A stretch of 64,000 nt of DNA from Rhizobium sp. BK418 (GCF_004341105.1 NZ_SLZK01000002.1:240216-304215); one strand, 5' to 3'. Positions 1-10,139 are shown, counted from the first letter of the stretch. The notes: a model not told the origin generated them from the letters alone. Made by a program: numbers and translations.

Positions 1-662
<662 letters not shown>

Positions 663-667
663 CTATC

Positions 668-1561
668 TTACTTTGCGACGTTTTCAGCGACATCGACGGT
701 CTTTGCAGAACCATCGGTAGCGGCGATCAGTGTCTTGTAGGCACCGGGCAAGTCGGTGGCGGCCGTGGTCAGCCACTGCTTGTACTTGTCCTCGGAGACG
801 ACGCGGATTGCGATCGGCATGAACGCATGGTCCTTGCCGCAAAGCTCGGAACACTGGCCATAGAAGAGGCCCTCGCGCTCGGCTCGGAACCAGGTCTCGT
901 TCAGGCGGCCCGGAACGGCGTCGATCTTGATACCGAAGGACGGCATGGCGAAAGCGTGGATAACGTCGGTCGGCGCGGCAGTGACGAGAACGCGGACGGT
1001 CTTGTTGACCGGCAGGACAACTTCGTTGTCGACGGCGAGCAGGCGCGGATAGACGGAGAGATCGGTCTTGCCGGCAGCGGCGCGATCCGGGTCCTTCAGA
1101 AGGTAGGAGTCGAAGGCAACGGGCGTTTCGCCCGAACCTTCATATTCATAATTCCACTGCCACTGGGTCGCGGTCGCCTTGATGGTCACATCAGGGTTTT
1201 CCGGCAGGGTCAGCTGCGCCGTGAGCAGGTTGAAAGAGGGAACCGCGAGGAAGAGAAGCACGAGAACCGGCCCCACAGTCCAGATGACTTCGATCAGCGT
1301 GTTGTGGCTCGTCTTGGAGGGAACCGGGTTTGCGGAAGCACGGAACTTGAAGCAGACGACGATAAGAAGAACGAGAACGAACAGCGTGATCGGTACAATG
1401 AACCACAGCGTGTATTGTTCGAACCAATGAATCTCCCGCATGATCGGCGTCGCTGCCGGTTGCAGGGTAGCCTGCCACGGCATCGGCTGATCGGCATACG
1501 TGCCGGAAGCAAAAAGCAGACAGACCAGCGCGGTCAGAGCTGCAAAAGCCTTCTTTATCAC
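668..1561 (-). CDS. ctaC: Cytochrome c oxidase subunit II
   Basis: This 297-residue subunit carries the CuA centre that receives electrons from cytochrome c on the periplasmic side. A signal peptide (about residues 1-23) is followed by two membrane helices (about 50-70 and 92-112) and a cupredoxin domain. The CuA ligands are visible: H202, C237, E239, C241, H245 and M248 in the GQCSELCGKDHAFM segment, and the aromatic electron-entry patch QWQWNYEY is at about 133-140. The start is GTG, preceded by AGGGAG at a normal distance. It is the first gene of an operon continuing into ctaD. Confidence 0.98.
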   Translation of the reverse strand: MIKKAFAALTALVCLLFASGTYADQPMPWQATLQPAATPIMREIHWFEQYTLWFIVPITLFVLVLLIVVCFKFRASANPVPSKTSHNTLIEVIWTVGPVLVLLFLAVPSFNLLTAQLTLPENPDVTIKATATQWQWNYEYEGSGETPVAFDSYLLKDPDRAAAGKTDLSVYPRLLAVDNEVVLPVNKTVRVLVTAAPTDVIHAFAMPSFGIKIDAVPGRLNETWFRAEREGLFYGQCSELCGKDHAFMPIAIRVVSEDKYKQWLTTAATDLPGAYKTLIAATDGSAKTVDVAENVAK

Positions 1562-1899
1562 CTTGTAATCTCCCTCGAGCGCTGATCTGCATCAAATCGG
1601 ACACAGAATCCTTGCCATCTTCTGCGCTTCAAACCACAGTTTGGCATCCGCCGCAACAGGCAGAAGCAATTGTCTATGCGGCATTTTTGCTCCAGGGCCG
1701 CATCGTCAGCCGTGGCAAAACATTGCAAGCTTTTCATCAGCATACGAAAAACACGCTTTGGGGCCAATCCGCTCGCGGCACATTCTTTTGAGGAGGTCCT
1801 ATTTCTGCCGCAGTCCCCCGGTTTTCACGGGGTGGGGCTTTTCATTTTTCGTGGGCAGCTTCACAAATAGCGGCAATGATTCGATATCCAGAGGTTTTC
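1562..1899. other. Intergenic region between ctaC and the IalB-like gene
   Basis: These 338 bases separate two divergent genes and must hold both promoters. I see no convincing reading frame. The only clear structure is a GC hairpin at 1816-1832 followed by a T-rich stretch (listed separately). Confidence 0.5.
1816..1848 (+). terminator. Terminator-like hairpin without an upstream plus-strand gene
   Basis: CCCCG (1816-1820) pairs with CGGGG (1828-1832) around a 7-base loop, and a T-rich run (CTTTTCATTTTT) follows at about 1838-1849. It sits about 50 bases before the IalB-like start, so it could be leader attenuation or the end of a short unannotated transcript. The stem is only five base pairs, so confidence is low. 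Confidence 0.3.
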
Positions 1900-2538
1900 A
1901 TGGGTTTCCGTTCCCTCGCGCGGTCATTTATTCTGACTGCAGGCATCGCGACCGCCGCGACGAGCCCCCTTTTTGCGCAGCAGCCGTCGACACCCGCGCA
2001 GTCGCGCCCTGCCGCACCGGCCCCGAAGCCCGCACCGGCACAACAGCCTGCTCCCCCCACAACGCCGAACGTCGACCAGGTCACGCCCGGCCAGACACAG
2101 CCTCAGGCTCCGGGTACGGTCCGTTCCAACCACGGCGCATGGTCCGTGGTCTGCGACAAGCCGGCCGGTGCCTCGACCGAGCAATGCGCGCTGATGCAGA
2201 ACGTCATAGCCGAAGATCGGCCGGAAGTTGGCCTCTCCGTCGTCGTCCTGAAGACGGCCGACCGCAAGTCGAAGATCCTGCGCGTGCTGGCACCCCTCGG
2301 CGTGCTGCTGCCGAATGGCCTCGGCCTCAACGTCGATGGCAAGGATATCGGCCGCGCCTATTTCGTGCGCTGCTTTGCCGATGGCTGCTACGCCGAGGTC
2401 GTTCTCGAGGACGAGCTGCTCAAGACCTTCCGCAGCGGCGCGCAGGCAACCTTCATCGTCTTCCAGACACCGGAAGAAGGCATCGGCATCCCCGTCGATC
2501 TCAAGGGCTTCGCGGAAGGCTACGACGCCCTGCCCTGA
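1900..2538 (+). CDS. Invasion-associated locus B (IalB) family secreted protein
   Basis: This 212-residue exported protein matches the IalB family, named from Bartonella but widespread in free-living Rhizobiales, where the molecular role is not established. It has a signal peptide ending near the Ala-Gln-Gln at residues 24-29, then a Pro/Ala/Gln-rich linker of about 50 residues, then the conserved domain beginning HGAWSVVCDKP with paired cysteines (CDKP..EQCAL and RCFADGC). The ATG at 1900 is preferred over one 24 bases upstream because AGAGG lies at the right distance and the signal peptide then begins at residue 1. It is monocistronic and divergent from ctaC. Confidence 0.85.
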   Translation: MGFRSLARSFILTAGIATAATSPLFAQQPSTPAQSRPAAPAPKPAPAQQPAPPTTPNVDQVTPGQTQPQAPGTVRSNHGAWSVVCDKPAGASTEQCALMQNVIAEDRPEVGLSVVVLKTADRKSKILRVLAPLGVLLPNGLGLNVDGKDIGRAYFVRCFADGCYAEVVLEDELLKTFRSGAQATFIVFQTPEEGIGIPVDLKGFAEGYDALP

Positions 2539-2617
2539 TGCGTCGGGGCTTGCTCACGCAATACAACAGACCTACATCGGCTATTGAGCATTCCCGCTCT
2601 TGCGGAGCAAAAAGACT

Positions 2618-4033
2618 ATGAACACCGATCTCCTGACGCTTTTCGACGCCGATGAAGCCACCATGCGCAAGCATGTCGCCGAGGCGCTTTCCGGCGCCGA
2701 TGATGGAGAGCTCTTCATCGAGCACGCGCAGGCGGAATCGCTAACCTTCGATAATGGCCGCCTCAAGGGTGGCAGCTTCAACACCGAACAGGGTTTTGGC
2801 CTGCGCGCGGTCGCCGGTGAAGCTGTCGGTTATGCGCACGCGGGCGATCTTTCCGTCTCGGCGCTGAAGCGGGCAGCCGATGCTGTCGGTGCCGTAACAC
2901 GCGGCTATTCCGGCTCTTACGCGGCGGCACCCCAGGGCACGAATCGCAGGCTTTATACTGATGAAAACCCGATCGGCTCGCCAACCTTCGAGGAGAAGGT
3001 GAAGCTGCTGACGGATATCGACGCCTATCTACGCGGCAAAAACGATAAGGTGCGGCAGGTCACGGCTTCGGTCGCGGCAAGCTGGCAAGTGGTCGACATC
3101 CTGCGCGCCGATGGTCATCGCGTGAAAGACATCCGGCCGATGACTCGCATCAATATCTCCGTCATGGTTGGTGAGGGTGACCGGCAGGAAAGCGGCTCCT
3201 ACGGCCAGGGCGGTCGCATCGGCTTCGGCGATTTCATTGCGGCCGGAAGCTGGCAGCATGGTGCTGATGAGGCTCTGCGTCAGGCGCTGATCAATCTCGA
3301 AGCGATCGATGCGCCGGCAGGCACGATGGATGTCGTGCTTGGCTCGGGCTGGCCGGGCGTCATGCTGCATGAGGCCGTGGGGCACGGTCTTGAGGGCGAT
3401 TTCAACCGCAAGAAGACGTCCGCATTCGCGGGCCTTTTGGGCCAGATGGTGGCAGCACCGGGCGTAACCGTCGTCGACGACGGTACGATCGACAGCCGCC
3501 GCGGCTCGATCACGATCGACGACGAAGGCACGCCTTCGGCCTATAATGTGCTGATCGAAAACGGCAAGCTCGTCGGCTATATGCAAGACCGACAGAACGC
3601 CCGGCTGATGGGCATGGCGCCCACCGGCAATGGTCGCCGCCAGGGCTACGCGCATGTGCCGATGCCGCGCATGACCAATACCTATATGCTCGGCGGCGAC
3701 AAGACGCCGGAAGAGATCATAGCCTCGGTGAAGAAGGGCATCTATGCCGTCTCCTTCGGCGGCGGTCAGGTGGATATCACCTCCGGCAAGTTCGTCTTCG
3801 GCTGCACCGAGGCCTATCTCATCGAAAACGGCAAGATTGGTGCGCCGATCAAGGGCGCCATGCTGATCGGCAACGGCCCGGATGCCATGAAGCGTGTTTC
3901 CATGATCGGCAACGACATGAAGCTCGACACCGGCATCGGCAATTGCGGCAAAGCGGGCCAGTGGGTACCTGTCGGCGTCGGCCAGCCGCATTTGCGCATG
4001 GATCAGGTCACCGTCGGCGGTACACAGGCCTGA
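2618..4033 (+). CDS. tldD: Metalloprotease TldD
   Basis: TldD, with its partner TldE/PmbA, forms a zinc protease that degrades unfolded peptides and, in other bacteria, matures microcins. The protein is 471 residues, the usual length. The HEAVGHGLEGD motif (residues 251-261) supplies the zinc-binding HExxxH, and the C-terminal beta-rich region contains the SGKFVFGCTEAYLIENG segment typical of the family. GGAG lies 10 bases before the chosen ATG; an in-frame ATG 18 bases upstream lacks this spacing. No tldE/pmbA is present in the window. The next gene begins 12 bases downstream. Confidence 0.97.
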   Translation: MNTDLLTLFDADEATMRKHVAEALSGADDGELFIEHAQAESLTFDNGRLKGGSFNTEQGFGLRAVAGEAVGYAHAGDLSVSALKRAADAVGAVTRGYSGSYAAAPQGTNRRLYTDENPIGSPTFEEKVKLLTDIDAYLRGKNDKVRQVTASVAASWQVVDILRADGHRVKDIRPMTRINISVMVGEGDRQESGSYGQGGRIGFGDFIAAGSWQHGADEALRQALINLEAIDAPAGTMDVVLGSGWPGVMLHEAVGHGLEGDFNRKKTSAFAGLLGQMVAAPGVTVVDDGTIDSRRGSITIDDEGTPSAYNVLIENGKLVGYMQDRQNARLMGMAPTGNGRRQGYAHVPMPRMTNTYMLGGDKTPEEIIASVKKGIYAVSFGGGQVDITSGKFVFGCTEAYLIENGKIGAPIKGAMLIGNGPDAMKRVSMIGNDMKLDTGIGNCGKAGQWVPVGVGQPHLRMDQVTVGGTQA

Positions 4034-4044
4034 GGCATGCTGTC

Positions 4045-4542
4045 ATGGTCGAAATCGAAATCAGAACCTTTGTCCCAGACGATGCCGATAGCGTCATCTC
4101 AGTCATCCTGCCGATCCAGCGTGAGGAATTCGGCATCGACATCACCGCTGACGCACAGCCCGATCTGCGAGTCATTCCCGACTTTTATCAATCGGGCAAA
4201 GGTCAGTTCTGGGTTGCGGTGAAAGACGGTGTCATTGTCGGCACAATCGGCCTCAAAGATATCGGCAATAATCAGGCGGCACTCCGGAAGATGTTTGTAG
4301 CGACCGAGGTCAGGGGCCGCGAGCACGGCGTCGCCGCCCGGCTGCTCGAAGCCCTCTTTGCCCATGCTGGCGACGTCGGTGTGACCGATATCTTCCTCGG
4401 CACGACCGACAAGTTCGTGGCTGCGCATCGGTTTTACGAAAAGAACGGGTTTGCCGAGATTCTCGCTAAAGACCTGCCGCGCGCATTCCCCCGCATGGCT
4501 GTAGACAGCAAGTTCTATCGGCGCAAAATCGCAGCCATCTGA
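4045..4542 (+). CDS. GNAT family N-acetyltransferase
   Basis: This 165-residue protein has the GNAT fold: an acetyl-CoA-binding stretch around RKMFVATEVRGREHGVAARL and a C-terminal AAHRFYEKNGFAEI segment, the usual substrate-proximal end. The acceptor substrate cannot be predicted. The start (ATG 4045) is 12 bases after the tldD stop, with an AGG just upstream, so it is probably co-transcribed with tldD. A longer in-frame start would overlap tldD and lacks support. Confidence 0.88.
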   Translation: MVEIEIRTFVPDDADSVISVILPIQREEFGIDITADAQPDLRVIPDFYQSGKGQFWVAVKDGVIVGTIGLKDIGNNQAALRKMFVATEVRGREHGVAARLLEALFAHAGDVGVTDIFLGTTDKFVAAHRFYEKNGFAEILAKDLPRAFPRMAVDSKFYRRKIAAI

Positions 4543-4553
4543 CCAGCAGCGGA

Positions 4554-4859
4554 TCAGGTGTCCGGCCTGAATTTCCACTTCCGTTCAATGGCCGCCGCCA
4601 AATCGATGTCGTGGCGACGGGCGAACAGCAGCACGTGGCCAAGGATGTCGGCGGTCTCGTCAGCAAGGTCGCGTTCCATCTCCTCAGGCGAGCGGCCCTT
4701 GGCGCGGCCGCGACCGGTCAGGCGGTTCCAGGCCTGGGTCAGTTCACCCATCTCCTCTTGCAGTTTCAGCAGAAACCAATCGGCATCGCGCTCGATGCCG
4801 TTGGCGGCGGCGTAGTTCGAAGATGAGGTCTCGAACTGGTCGGCGAGACGCTGCAGCAT
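4554..4859 (-). CDS. MazG-like nucleotide pyrophosphohydrolase
   Basis: This is a 101-residue all-alpha pyrophosphatase of the MazG-like group, which hydrolyses (d)NTPs or related nucleotides to monophosphates. The metal-binding pattern is visible: EEMGEL in the first helix pair and DETADIL in the second, with a TGRGRAKGRSPEE loop between. It is a single-domain form, about half the size of full MazG. It converges on the acetyltransferase gene and is transcribed away from the carboxypeptidase region. Confidence 0.87.
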   Translation of the reverse strand: MLQRLADQFETSSSNYAAANGIERDADWFLLKLQEEMGELTQAWNRLTGRGRAKGRSPEEMERDLADETADILGHVLLFARRHDIDLAAAIERKWKFRPDT

Positions 4860-4921
4860 GATGTTCTCCTTTTGTTTACAAGGAGAGCGCTGATTCCCGG
4901 ATATTGTCCAGAGCGGAGAGT

Positions 4922-6211
4922 TCAGCCCTGGTTCGGCAGGAGCATACAGTCGTAGGAGCGCTTTTTAAGGGCATCGCAGGCAGAGGTCGCGTCTTCTTTG
5001 CTCTGGAAGCCGACGAAACGGGCGCGATAGATCGTGTTGGCGCCTTTGCCGACAGCTTCGGTGTAGGGCGAGGCGGAAACCAGCGGCGCACCGGCCTCGG
5101 ACTGAGCCTGCGCAAGAAGTGCGCGGGCGGCATCGGCGCTCGGGGCAGCAGAAATCTGGATCTGCCAACCGCCTGCCTTGCCAATAGGCGCTTTCGTCGC
5201 CTTGCCGGCATTCATGATCTCGTCCATTGCAGCCGGACGTTCCAGCGGGATAACGCCACCATCGGCATAACCGAGCGCCTTCGGCGCGGGTGGTGCGGCT
5301 TCATCTGCCGCACGGGGCGCACTCACCGGCATCGGAACATCGGTATTATCAGCGGCCGAGGCTACTTCGACCTGCTCCTTGGCATTCATGCTTGCGACCA
5401 GCTTGGCGCCACCGGAAGAGGATGCCCGGCCGATATAACGATCGAGGAGTGCTGCCATTTGGGCGTCGCGGCTACGAGCCGTGCGGCCGCCGAGCACCAC
5501 GCCGACCACGCGACGGTTACCGTCCTTTACGGCGCTGACGATATTGAAGCCGGAGGCATTCGTATAGCCGGTCTTGATGCCGTCCATGCCCTGGTAGCGA
5601 TACATGAGATTGTTGTGGCCGCGAATGGTCTGGCCGCGGAAATTGAAGCTCGCAATGGAAAAGAGGCGATATTCGCGGGGATAATTCTTCATCAGCGCCA
5701 CAGCGAGCGTGGACATGTCGCGCGCCGTCGTGATCTGGCGCTTGTCCGGCAGGCCAGATGCATTGACGAAGGTGGTACGGCTCATGCCGAGCTGACGGGC
5801 CTTCTGGGTCATGAGCCTGGCGAAATTGCTTTCCGAACCGCCAAGCTTCTCACCCATGGCGGCGGCAGCGTCATTGGCAGATTTGACGATCATACCATAA
5901 ACCGCCTCGCGCACGGTGATCGTTCCGCCCGGCTTCACCCCGAGCTTCGTCGGCGGGCGGGACGACGCATATTTCGACATCGTGACTAGCGTATCCCAGG
6001 TGAGCTTGCCGCGATTGAGCGCCTCGAAAGTCAGGTAGAGCGTCATCATCTTCGTGAGCGAGGCCGGATGGTTCAGCGTATCGGCGTTTTCGGACGCGAG
6101 GACTTTGCCGGTGCGAGCATCGAGGACCAAGGAAGCGCTGCCCGCGAAGGCCAGGACGGGTGCAGAAAGCGCCAGCATCGCGGTCAAAATGGCAGCCAAA
6201 AGCCTATTCAT
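4922..6211 (-). CDS. D-alanyl-D-alanine carboxypeptidase with C-terminal SPOR domain
   Basis: This is a low-molecular-weight penicillin-binding protein that removes the terminal D-Ala from peptidoglycan pentapeptides in the periplasm; 429 residues. A signal peptide (about 1-23) precedes the S11 peptidase domain with all three catalytic motifs: S51-L-T-K54, S111-A-N113 and K213-T-G215. After a Pro/Ala-rich linker, residues about 348-425 form a SPOR domain, which binds denuded glycan strands at the division septum. The ATG at 6211 is chosen because GAGGGGAAG lies just upstream and the signal peptide then starts at residue 1. It lies divergent from the polysaccharide deacetylase. Confidence 0.95.
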   Translation of the reverse strand: MNRLLAAILTAMLALSAPVLAFAGSASLVLDARTGKVLASENADTLNHPASLTKMMTLYLTFEALNRGKLTWDTLVTMSKYASSRPPTKLGVKPGGTITVREAVYGMIVKSANDAAAAMGEKLGGSESNFARLMTQKARQLGMSRTTFVNASGLPDKRQITTARDMSTLAVALMKNYPREYRLFSIASFNFRGQTIRGHNNLMYRYQGMDGIKTGYTNASGFNIVSAVKDGNRRVVGVVLGGRTARSRDAQMAALLDRYIGRASSSGGAKLVASMNAKEQVEVASAADNTDVPMPVSAPRAADEAAPPAPKALGYADGGVIPLERPAAMDEIMNAGKATKAPIGKAGGWQIQISAAPSADAARALLAQAQSEAGAPLVSASPYTEAVGKGANTIYRARFVGFQSKEDATSACDALKKRSYDCMLLPNQG

Positions 6212-6445
6212 GCACTTCCCCTCACTATATCCGGCAACGCGCTGCAACCGGAGTTATGTCCCGTATTGCGACACATGCCAACAGTCTGGCGCGACTTTGC
6301 GGCAACGCCCACGTTTTTTCCAAGCTTTTGTTTTGCTTGGTTAACGACCGATAAAGAAGCCATTCTCCAGGCAGAATTCAGTAAGGTTTAACGGCGGCAC
6401 TGGTAGCCTGTGTGACACGATTACAAAGCGGGGTCATGGGAAAAA

Positions 6446-7480
6446 ATGGGGCAGTGGAAGCGGCGTCTGAAGCGCATGGCGATCGGTGGCGGGCTGGAAG
6501 CGGCATGGCTGGCGAATGCCACAGGGCTCATGAAAGAGGCCCGTGGACGCGTTGTCATCTTCACACTCCATCATGTGCGTCCTCATATTACGCGGCCGTT
6601 TAAGCCCAACCAACATCTTGAAATAACGCCGGAATTTTTGGATGCAGCGCTTCGGCAGCTGAAGCGGGACGGCTATCGGTTCGTACCGCTCGATGCCATG
6701 CCCTCCCTGTTGTCGGACCGGCAGGACGAACGTTCGTTCGCCGCCTTCTCGCTGGATGACGGGTATCGCAACAATCTCGCCCATGCCCTGCCCGTTTTCG
6801 AACGACATCAGGCGCCCTTTACCGTTTTCATCACGCAAGGATTTGCCGAGGGCTCACACAGCATCTGGTGGGAAACACTGGCGCTGCTGCTCGATAGGGA
6901 GAACAGCATCGAGTTCGACTTCGGCCGCGGGCGAGAGCGACTGGCGCTCGACACGCCAGTCCAAAAATGGGACGCCTTCGACCGGTTTGCCGAGTTTATC
7001 CACAGGCAGGACGAAAGTCGTGCCATTCTGGCGGTGGATGCGCTGGCCCGGCGCCACGGAATCGAGCCGGCAGACATTACCCGGGAATTGGTCATGGCGC
7101 CGCCGGAACTGCGCAGGCTTTCGGCAAGCCCGCTCGCCAATCTCGGCGCCCATACGATTAGCCACCGGGCGCTCGCCCGCCTGCCGCAGGCGGAAGCACG
7201 GATCGAGATGGAAATTTCGGCCGATTATGTCGAGTCGATCACTGGCATTCGTCCCCGGACAATCGCCTTTCCCTATGGCACGTCGGAGGCTGCGACGGGC
7301 CGCGAAGCAGATCTTGCGGCAGATCTCGGCTTTGCCGTTGCGGTCACAACGCAGCCTGGCTTCCCGACCGCGAGCCGCGCCACCTATATGCCGCGCATCT
7401 CGCTTAACGGCTTTTACCAGAAGCCGCGCTACGTTTCGGCGCTAGCTTCGGGCATTCCCTTGAAATTGCTTGGAAAATAG
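6446..7480 (+). CDS. Polysaccharide deacetylase family protein
   Basis: This 344-residue protein belongs to the NodB-homology carbohydrate esterase 4 family, which removes N- or O-acetyl groups from polysaccharides. Visible motifs are the Asp-Asp pair in FSLDDGY (about residue 110), the metal-binding H-T-I-S-H, and AFPYGT near the C-terminal part. No clear signal peptide is present, so it may act on cytoplasmic lipid-linked sugars or be membrane-associated. The precise substrate is unknown. The first ATG of the frame is used; its ribosome-binding site is not strong. Confidence 0.85.
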   Translation: MGQWKRRLKRMAIGGGLEAAWLANATGLMKEARGRVVIFTLHHVRPHITRPFKPNQHLEITPEFLDAALRQLKRDGYRFVPLDAMPSLLSDRQDERSFAAFSLDDGYRNNLAHALPVFERHQAPFTVFITQGFAEGSHSIWWETLALLLDRENSIEFDFGRGRERLALDTPVQKWDAFDRFAEFIHRQDESRAILAVDALARRHGIEPADITRELVMAPPELRRLSASPLANLGAHTISHRALARLPQAEARIEMEISADYVESITGIRPRTIAFPYGTSEAATGREADLAADLGFAVAVTTQPGFPTASRATYMPRISLNGFYQKPRYVSALASGIPLKLLGK

Positions 7481-7484
7481 CGGA

Positions 7485-8105
7485 TCAGGGATACATTCTC
7501 ACCTTATCCCAAGCGCCTTCCGGTGTTGGGCGACGAAACTCGATACGATCGTGCAGGCGGAATTTCTGGTCCTTCCAGAACTCGATTGAGGTCGGGCGTA
7601 TCCGGAAGCCGGACCAGTACGATGGGCGCGGAATCTCGCCGATCGCGTACCGCGCCGTATATTCGGCAACGGCCTTTTCCAGGGCAAAACGGCTTTCGAG
7701 CGGGCGCGACTGCTTGGAAGCCCAGGCGCCGATGCGGCTGCCGCGGGCGCGGGTCGCAAAATAGGCGTCGGCTTCGGCATCGGTCACGATTTCGACAGGA
7801 CCGCGGACACGCACTTGACGGCGCAGCGTTTTCCAGTGGAAACACATGGCCGCTTTCTTCTGTCCCAAAATTTCGCGACCTTTCTGGCTCTCGAAATTCG
7901 TGTAGAAGACGAATCCGTTGATATCGAAACCCTTCAGGAGAACCATGCGGACATTGGGCAGCCCATCTTCGTCGACCGTCGCGAGGGCGACAGCATTGGG
8001 ATCGTTGACTTCGGAAGCCTCCGCCTCTTTCAACCAGTCCCCGAAGAGCTTGAAGGGCTCCTCACTTTCAGTAAAGTCACTACCTGTTAACCCGTTTGCC
8101 GACAT
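7485..8105 (-). CDS. pdxH: Pyridoxamine 5'-phosphate oxidase
   Basis: PdxH uses FMN and O2 to convert pyridoxine or pyridoxamine 5'-phosphate to pyridoxal phosphate, the last step of vitamin B6 synthesis and salvage. The protein is 206 residues, normal length. The FMN-binding region [13 protein letters not shown] and the C-terminal signature [16 protein letters not shown] are present, as is the conserved [10 protein letters not shown] substrate-binding segment. It converges on the polysaccharide deacetylase gene with only 4 bases between the two stops. Confidence 0.97.
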   Translation of the reverse strand: MSANGLTGSDFTESEEPFKLFGDWLKEAEASEVNDPNAVALATVDEDGLPNVRMVLLKGFDINGFVFYTNFESQKGREILGQKKAAMCFHWKTLRRQVRVRGPVEIVTDAEADAYFATRARGSRIGAWASKQSRPLESRFALEKAVAEYTARYAIGEIPRPSYWSGFRIRPTSIEFWKDQKFRLHDRIEFRRPTPEGAWDKVRMYP

Positions 8106-8168
8106 ATTAATTCAAATCCCGCGGTTTATTAAGCTGACCCAGCCCTTGACGCTGGGGAAGGACACAGG

Positions 8169-8627
8169 GTGGAAGTCATAGCAAAGACACATCGCCATAC
8201 AAAGGGTTCGCTGCGCCGCAGCCTCAGACTCTCCATCGTCGGTATCGCGATTCTGTCACTTTCCGGCTGCGTCGGCGGAGGATTCGATTTCCTGAGCTCG
8301 GCAAAGGTCGACCGCTCGGTCGCGACCGGCACCGTGCCGCAGCCTGCTCCCAGTACCGATACGCTTTCCGACGAGATGACGGTGCGCAATGCCGTCACAT
8401 CCGCCGATATCCAGAAGCTCGAGGGGCAACCCCTCCCCTGGGCCAATGCCTCGACCGGCAGCGCTGGCGTCATCGAGACGATTGTCGAGAACAATGACGC
8501 CGGACAGGTCTGCCGCCAATTCCGCACGACGCGCCATTCCTATGTCGGCATCGCCAAATTTTACGGCAAGACCTGCCTTGTCGGCGGCGGCAACTGGCAG
8601 CTTCTGAGCTTCCAGCCTGAAAGCTGA
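8169..8627 (+). CDS. Small lipoprotein, RT0821/Lpp0805 surface-protein-like
   Basis: This 152-residue protein has a basic amino terminus, one hydrophobic segment and a lipobox L-S-L-S-G-C ending near residue 35, so it is probably a lipoprotein. The mature part ends in a small domain with two cysteines (QVCRQFRTTRHSYVGIAKFYGKTC), like the RT0821/Lpp0805 surface-protein family of alphaproteobacteria, whose function is unknown. The start is GTG at 8169, with AAGGA upstream; translation from here places the hydrophobic segment correctly. It is divergent from pdxH. Confidence 0.75.
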   Translation: MEVIAKTHRHTKGSLRRSLRLSIVGIAILSLSGCVGGGFDFLSSAKVDRSVATGTVPQPAPSTDTLSDEMTVRNAVTSADIQKLEGQPLPWANASTGSAGVIETIVENNDAGQVCRQFRTTRHSYVGIAKFYGKTCLVGGGNWQLLSFQPES

Positions 8628-8914
8628 CCCCGTCTTTTCGCTTGTTTCGGAGAGATACGCGCCCTGACACGTCCGGGTTAACGGCCGCGCTGATTCGCCT
8701 TAATGTTTAGCGAAAGGCTAACCATTCGCGACAAAACATCGCTTATCAGCTGCAAGAAATAAGAAGTGATTAGTAACTCTCTCGCACGATCGACCGACGA
8801 GCGTGCCTTCTTCGCCTGAGCGGACCGAACGGCGCGTCATGAGTTGACATTTCGATTTCCGGGAACGGCCACGAGGAACATGTCGCCCGGATTGCGACAG
8901 CGGCGGTGCAAACA

Positions 8915-10096
8915 ATGCGCGATCCATATAAGGTTCTGGGCGTCACGCGTGACGCGGGAGCGGATGAAATCAAGGCGGCTTGGCGTCATATGGCAAAGGC
9001 CGTGCATCCTGACCACAATCAAGGTGACCCGACGGCGACTGCGCGTTTTGCCGAGATCGGCCGCGCCTATGAGACGCTGAAGGATCCGAAGAAGCGCAAC
9101 CTGTTCGACAATGCCTTGCGCATGGCCGAAGCCAAGAAGCAGGAACAAACGATCATGCAGCAGCGGCAGGCAGCCCGCGAGGCGGCTGCTCGCGCTAAGG
9201 CCGCGCAGGCGAACGCCGAGCGGGTAATGGAGGAGCTTGCGCGTGCCAACGCCTATGCGCAGAAGGCCGCCGCGGCAGGTGCCAAACAGCAGCAGGCGAG
9301 CACTACCGAAGCCGCCGAAGAAATGGTCGAACGCATCTTCGGCGCGCAGACAGCCCGCGCCGCAGGCGCCCAATCTCAGGCACAATCACAACAGCAGGCG
9401 CAGGCCAAGCCGCACACAGATGAGTCGGCCAAGCAGCCAGAACAGGAAACCACTGAATCCGAACCCGCCAAGGCTGAGGACGAACATATGGAGGCCTCCG
9501 CTGCCGGGGGCTCCAACATGTCCCTGCCGCTCAGCCTGCTCACCTCGCTTGTGCGCCGCTTCACCGGCGCCGGCCAGCCGGGTCTTGAGAAAGCTCCGGA
9601 CGAGGTAGCAACCGCAACCGTGACGATCGAAGACATCATGAAGGGAAGCTGGACGACGGTTTCGCTTCCGGAAGGCCGCGAAGTAGGGTTTGCCCTGCCG
9701 GCCGGCACGACAGAGGGTCACCAGATCCGTCTCAAGGGACAGGGTTTCAAGTTGCCGGGCATGCAGCGCGGCGACGCGGTGATCAATATTCACATCGCAC
9801 CCGACCCGCGTTTCACGGTCAATGGTTTCGACGTGCATGCGGTGCTGCCCTTGAACATCGAGAATGCCGTGCTCGGCACCGAGGCGCGGATCGACGGTCC
9901 GCAAGGACCGGTCAATGTAACGGTCCCGGCCTGGTCCGGCTCCGACAAGACGATCCGCATTCCTGACAAGGGTCTGCCCAATGACAACGGCGGAAAAGGC
10001 GATCTCGTCGTAGAATTGCGTATTATGTTGTGGGAAAAACCGGACGATAAAGTCACCGATCTCATGCGCAGCATGCGTGAAGGGCTATTTTTGTGA
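8915..10096 (+). CDS. DnaJ/CbpA-like co-chaperone
   Basis: This 393-residue J-domain protein stimulates the ATPase of DnaK-type Hsp70. The J domain (residues about 1-68) contains the essential HPD in AVHPDHNQ. A long Ala/Gln/Glu-rich, charged and probably coiled middle region follows (about 75-210), and residues about 230-380 are the two C-terminal beta domains that bind client protein. The cysteine-rich zinc finger of DnaJ is absent, so it is the CbpA type. ATG 8915 begins the J domain directly; a GTG nine bases earlier is an alternative. Confidence 0.92.
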   Translation: MRDPYKVLGVTRDAGADEIKAAWRHMAKAVHPDHNQGDPTATARFAEIGRAYETLKDPKKRNLFDNALRMAEAKKQEQTIMQQRQAAREAAARAKAAQANAERVMEELARANAYAQKAAAAGAKQQQASTTEAAEEMVERIFGAQTARAAGAQSQAQSQQQAQAKPHTDESAKQPEQETTESEPAKAEDEHMEASAAGGSNMSLPLSLLTSLVRRFTGAGQPGLEKAPDEVATATVTIEDIMKGSWTTVSLPEGREVGFALPAGTTEGHQIRLKGQGFKLPGMQRGDAVINIHIAPDPRFTVNGFDVHAVLPLNIENAVLGTEARIDGPQGPVNVTVPAWSGSDKTIRIPDKGLPNDNGGKGDLVVELRIMLWEKPDDKVTDLMRSMREGLFL

Positions 10097-10139
10097 AATT
10101 TCGGTGACAATCGCACCCTTTGTTACGATCCCTAACAGT

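Noticed and set aside
1641..2621. Long plus-strand frame overlapping the IalB-like gene
   Set aside because: It is out of frame with the clear IalB domain, Arg/Pro-rich, and has no signal or motif.
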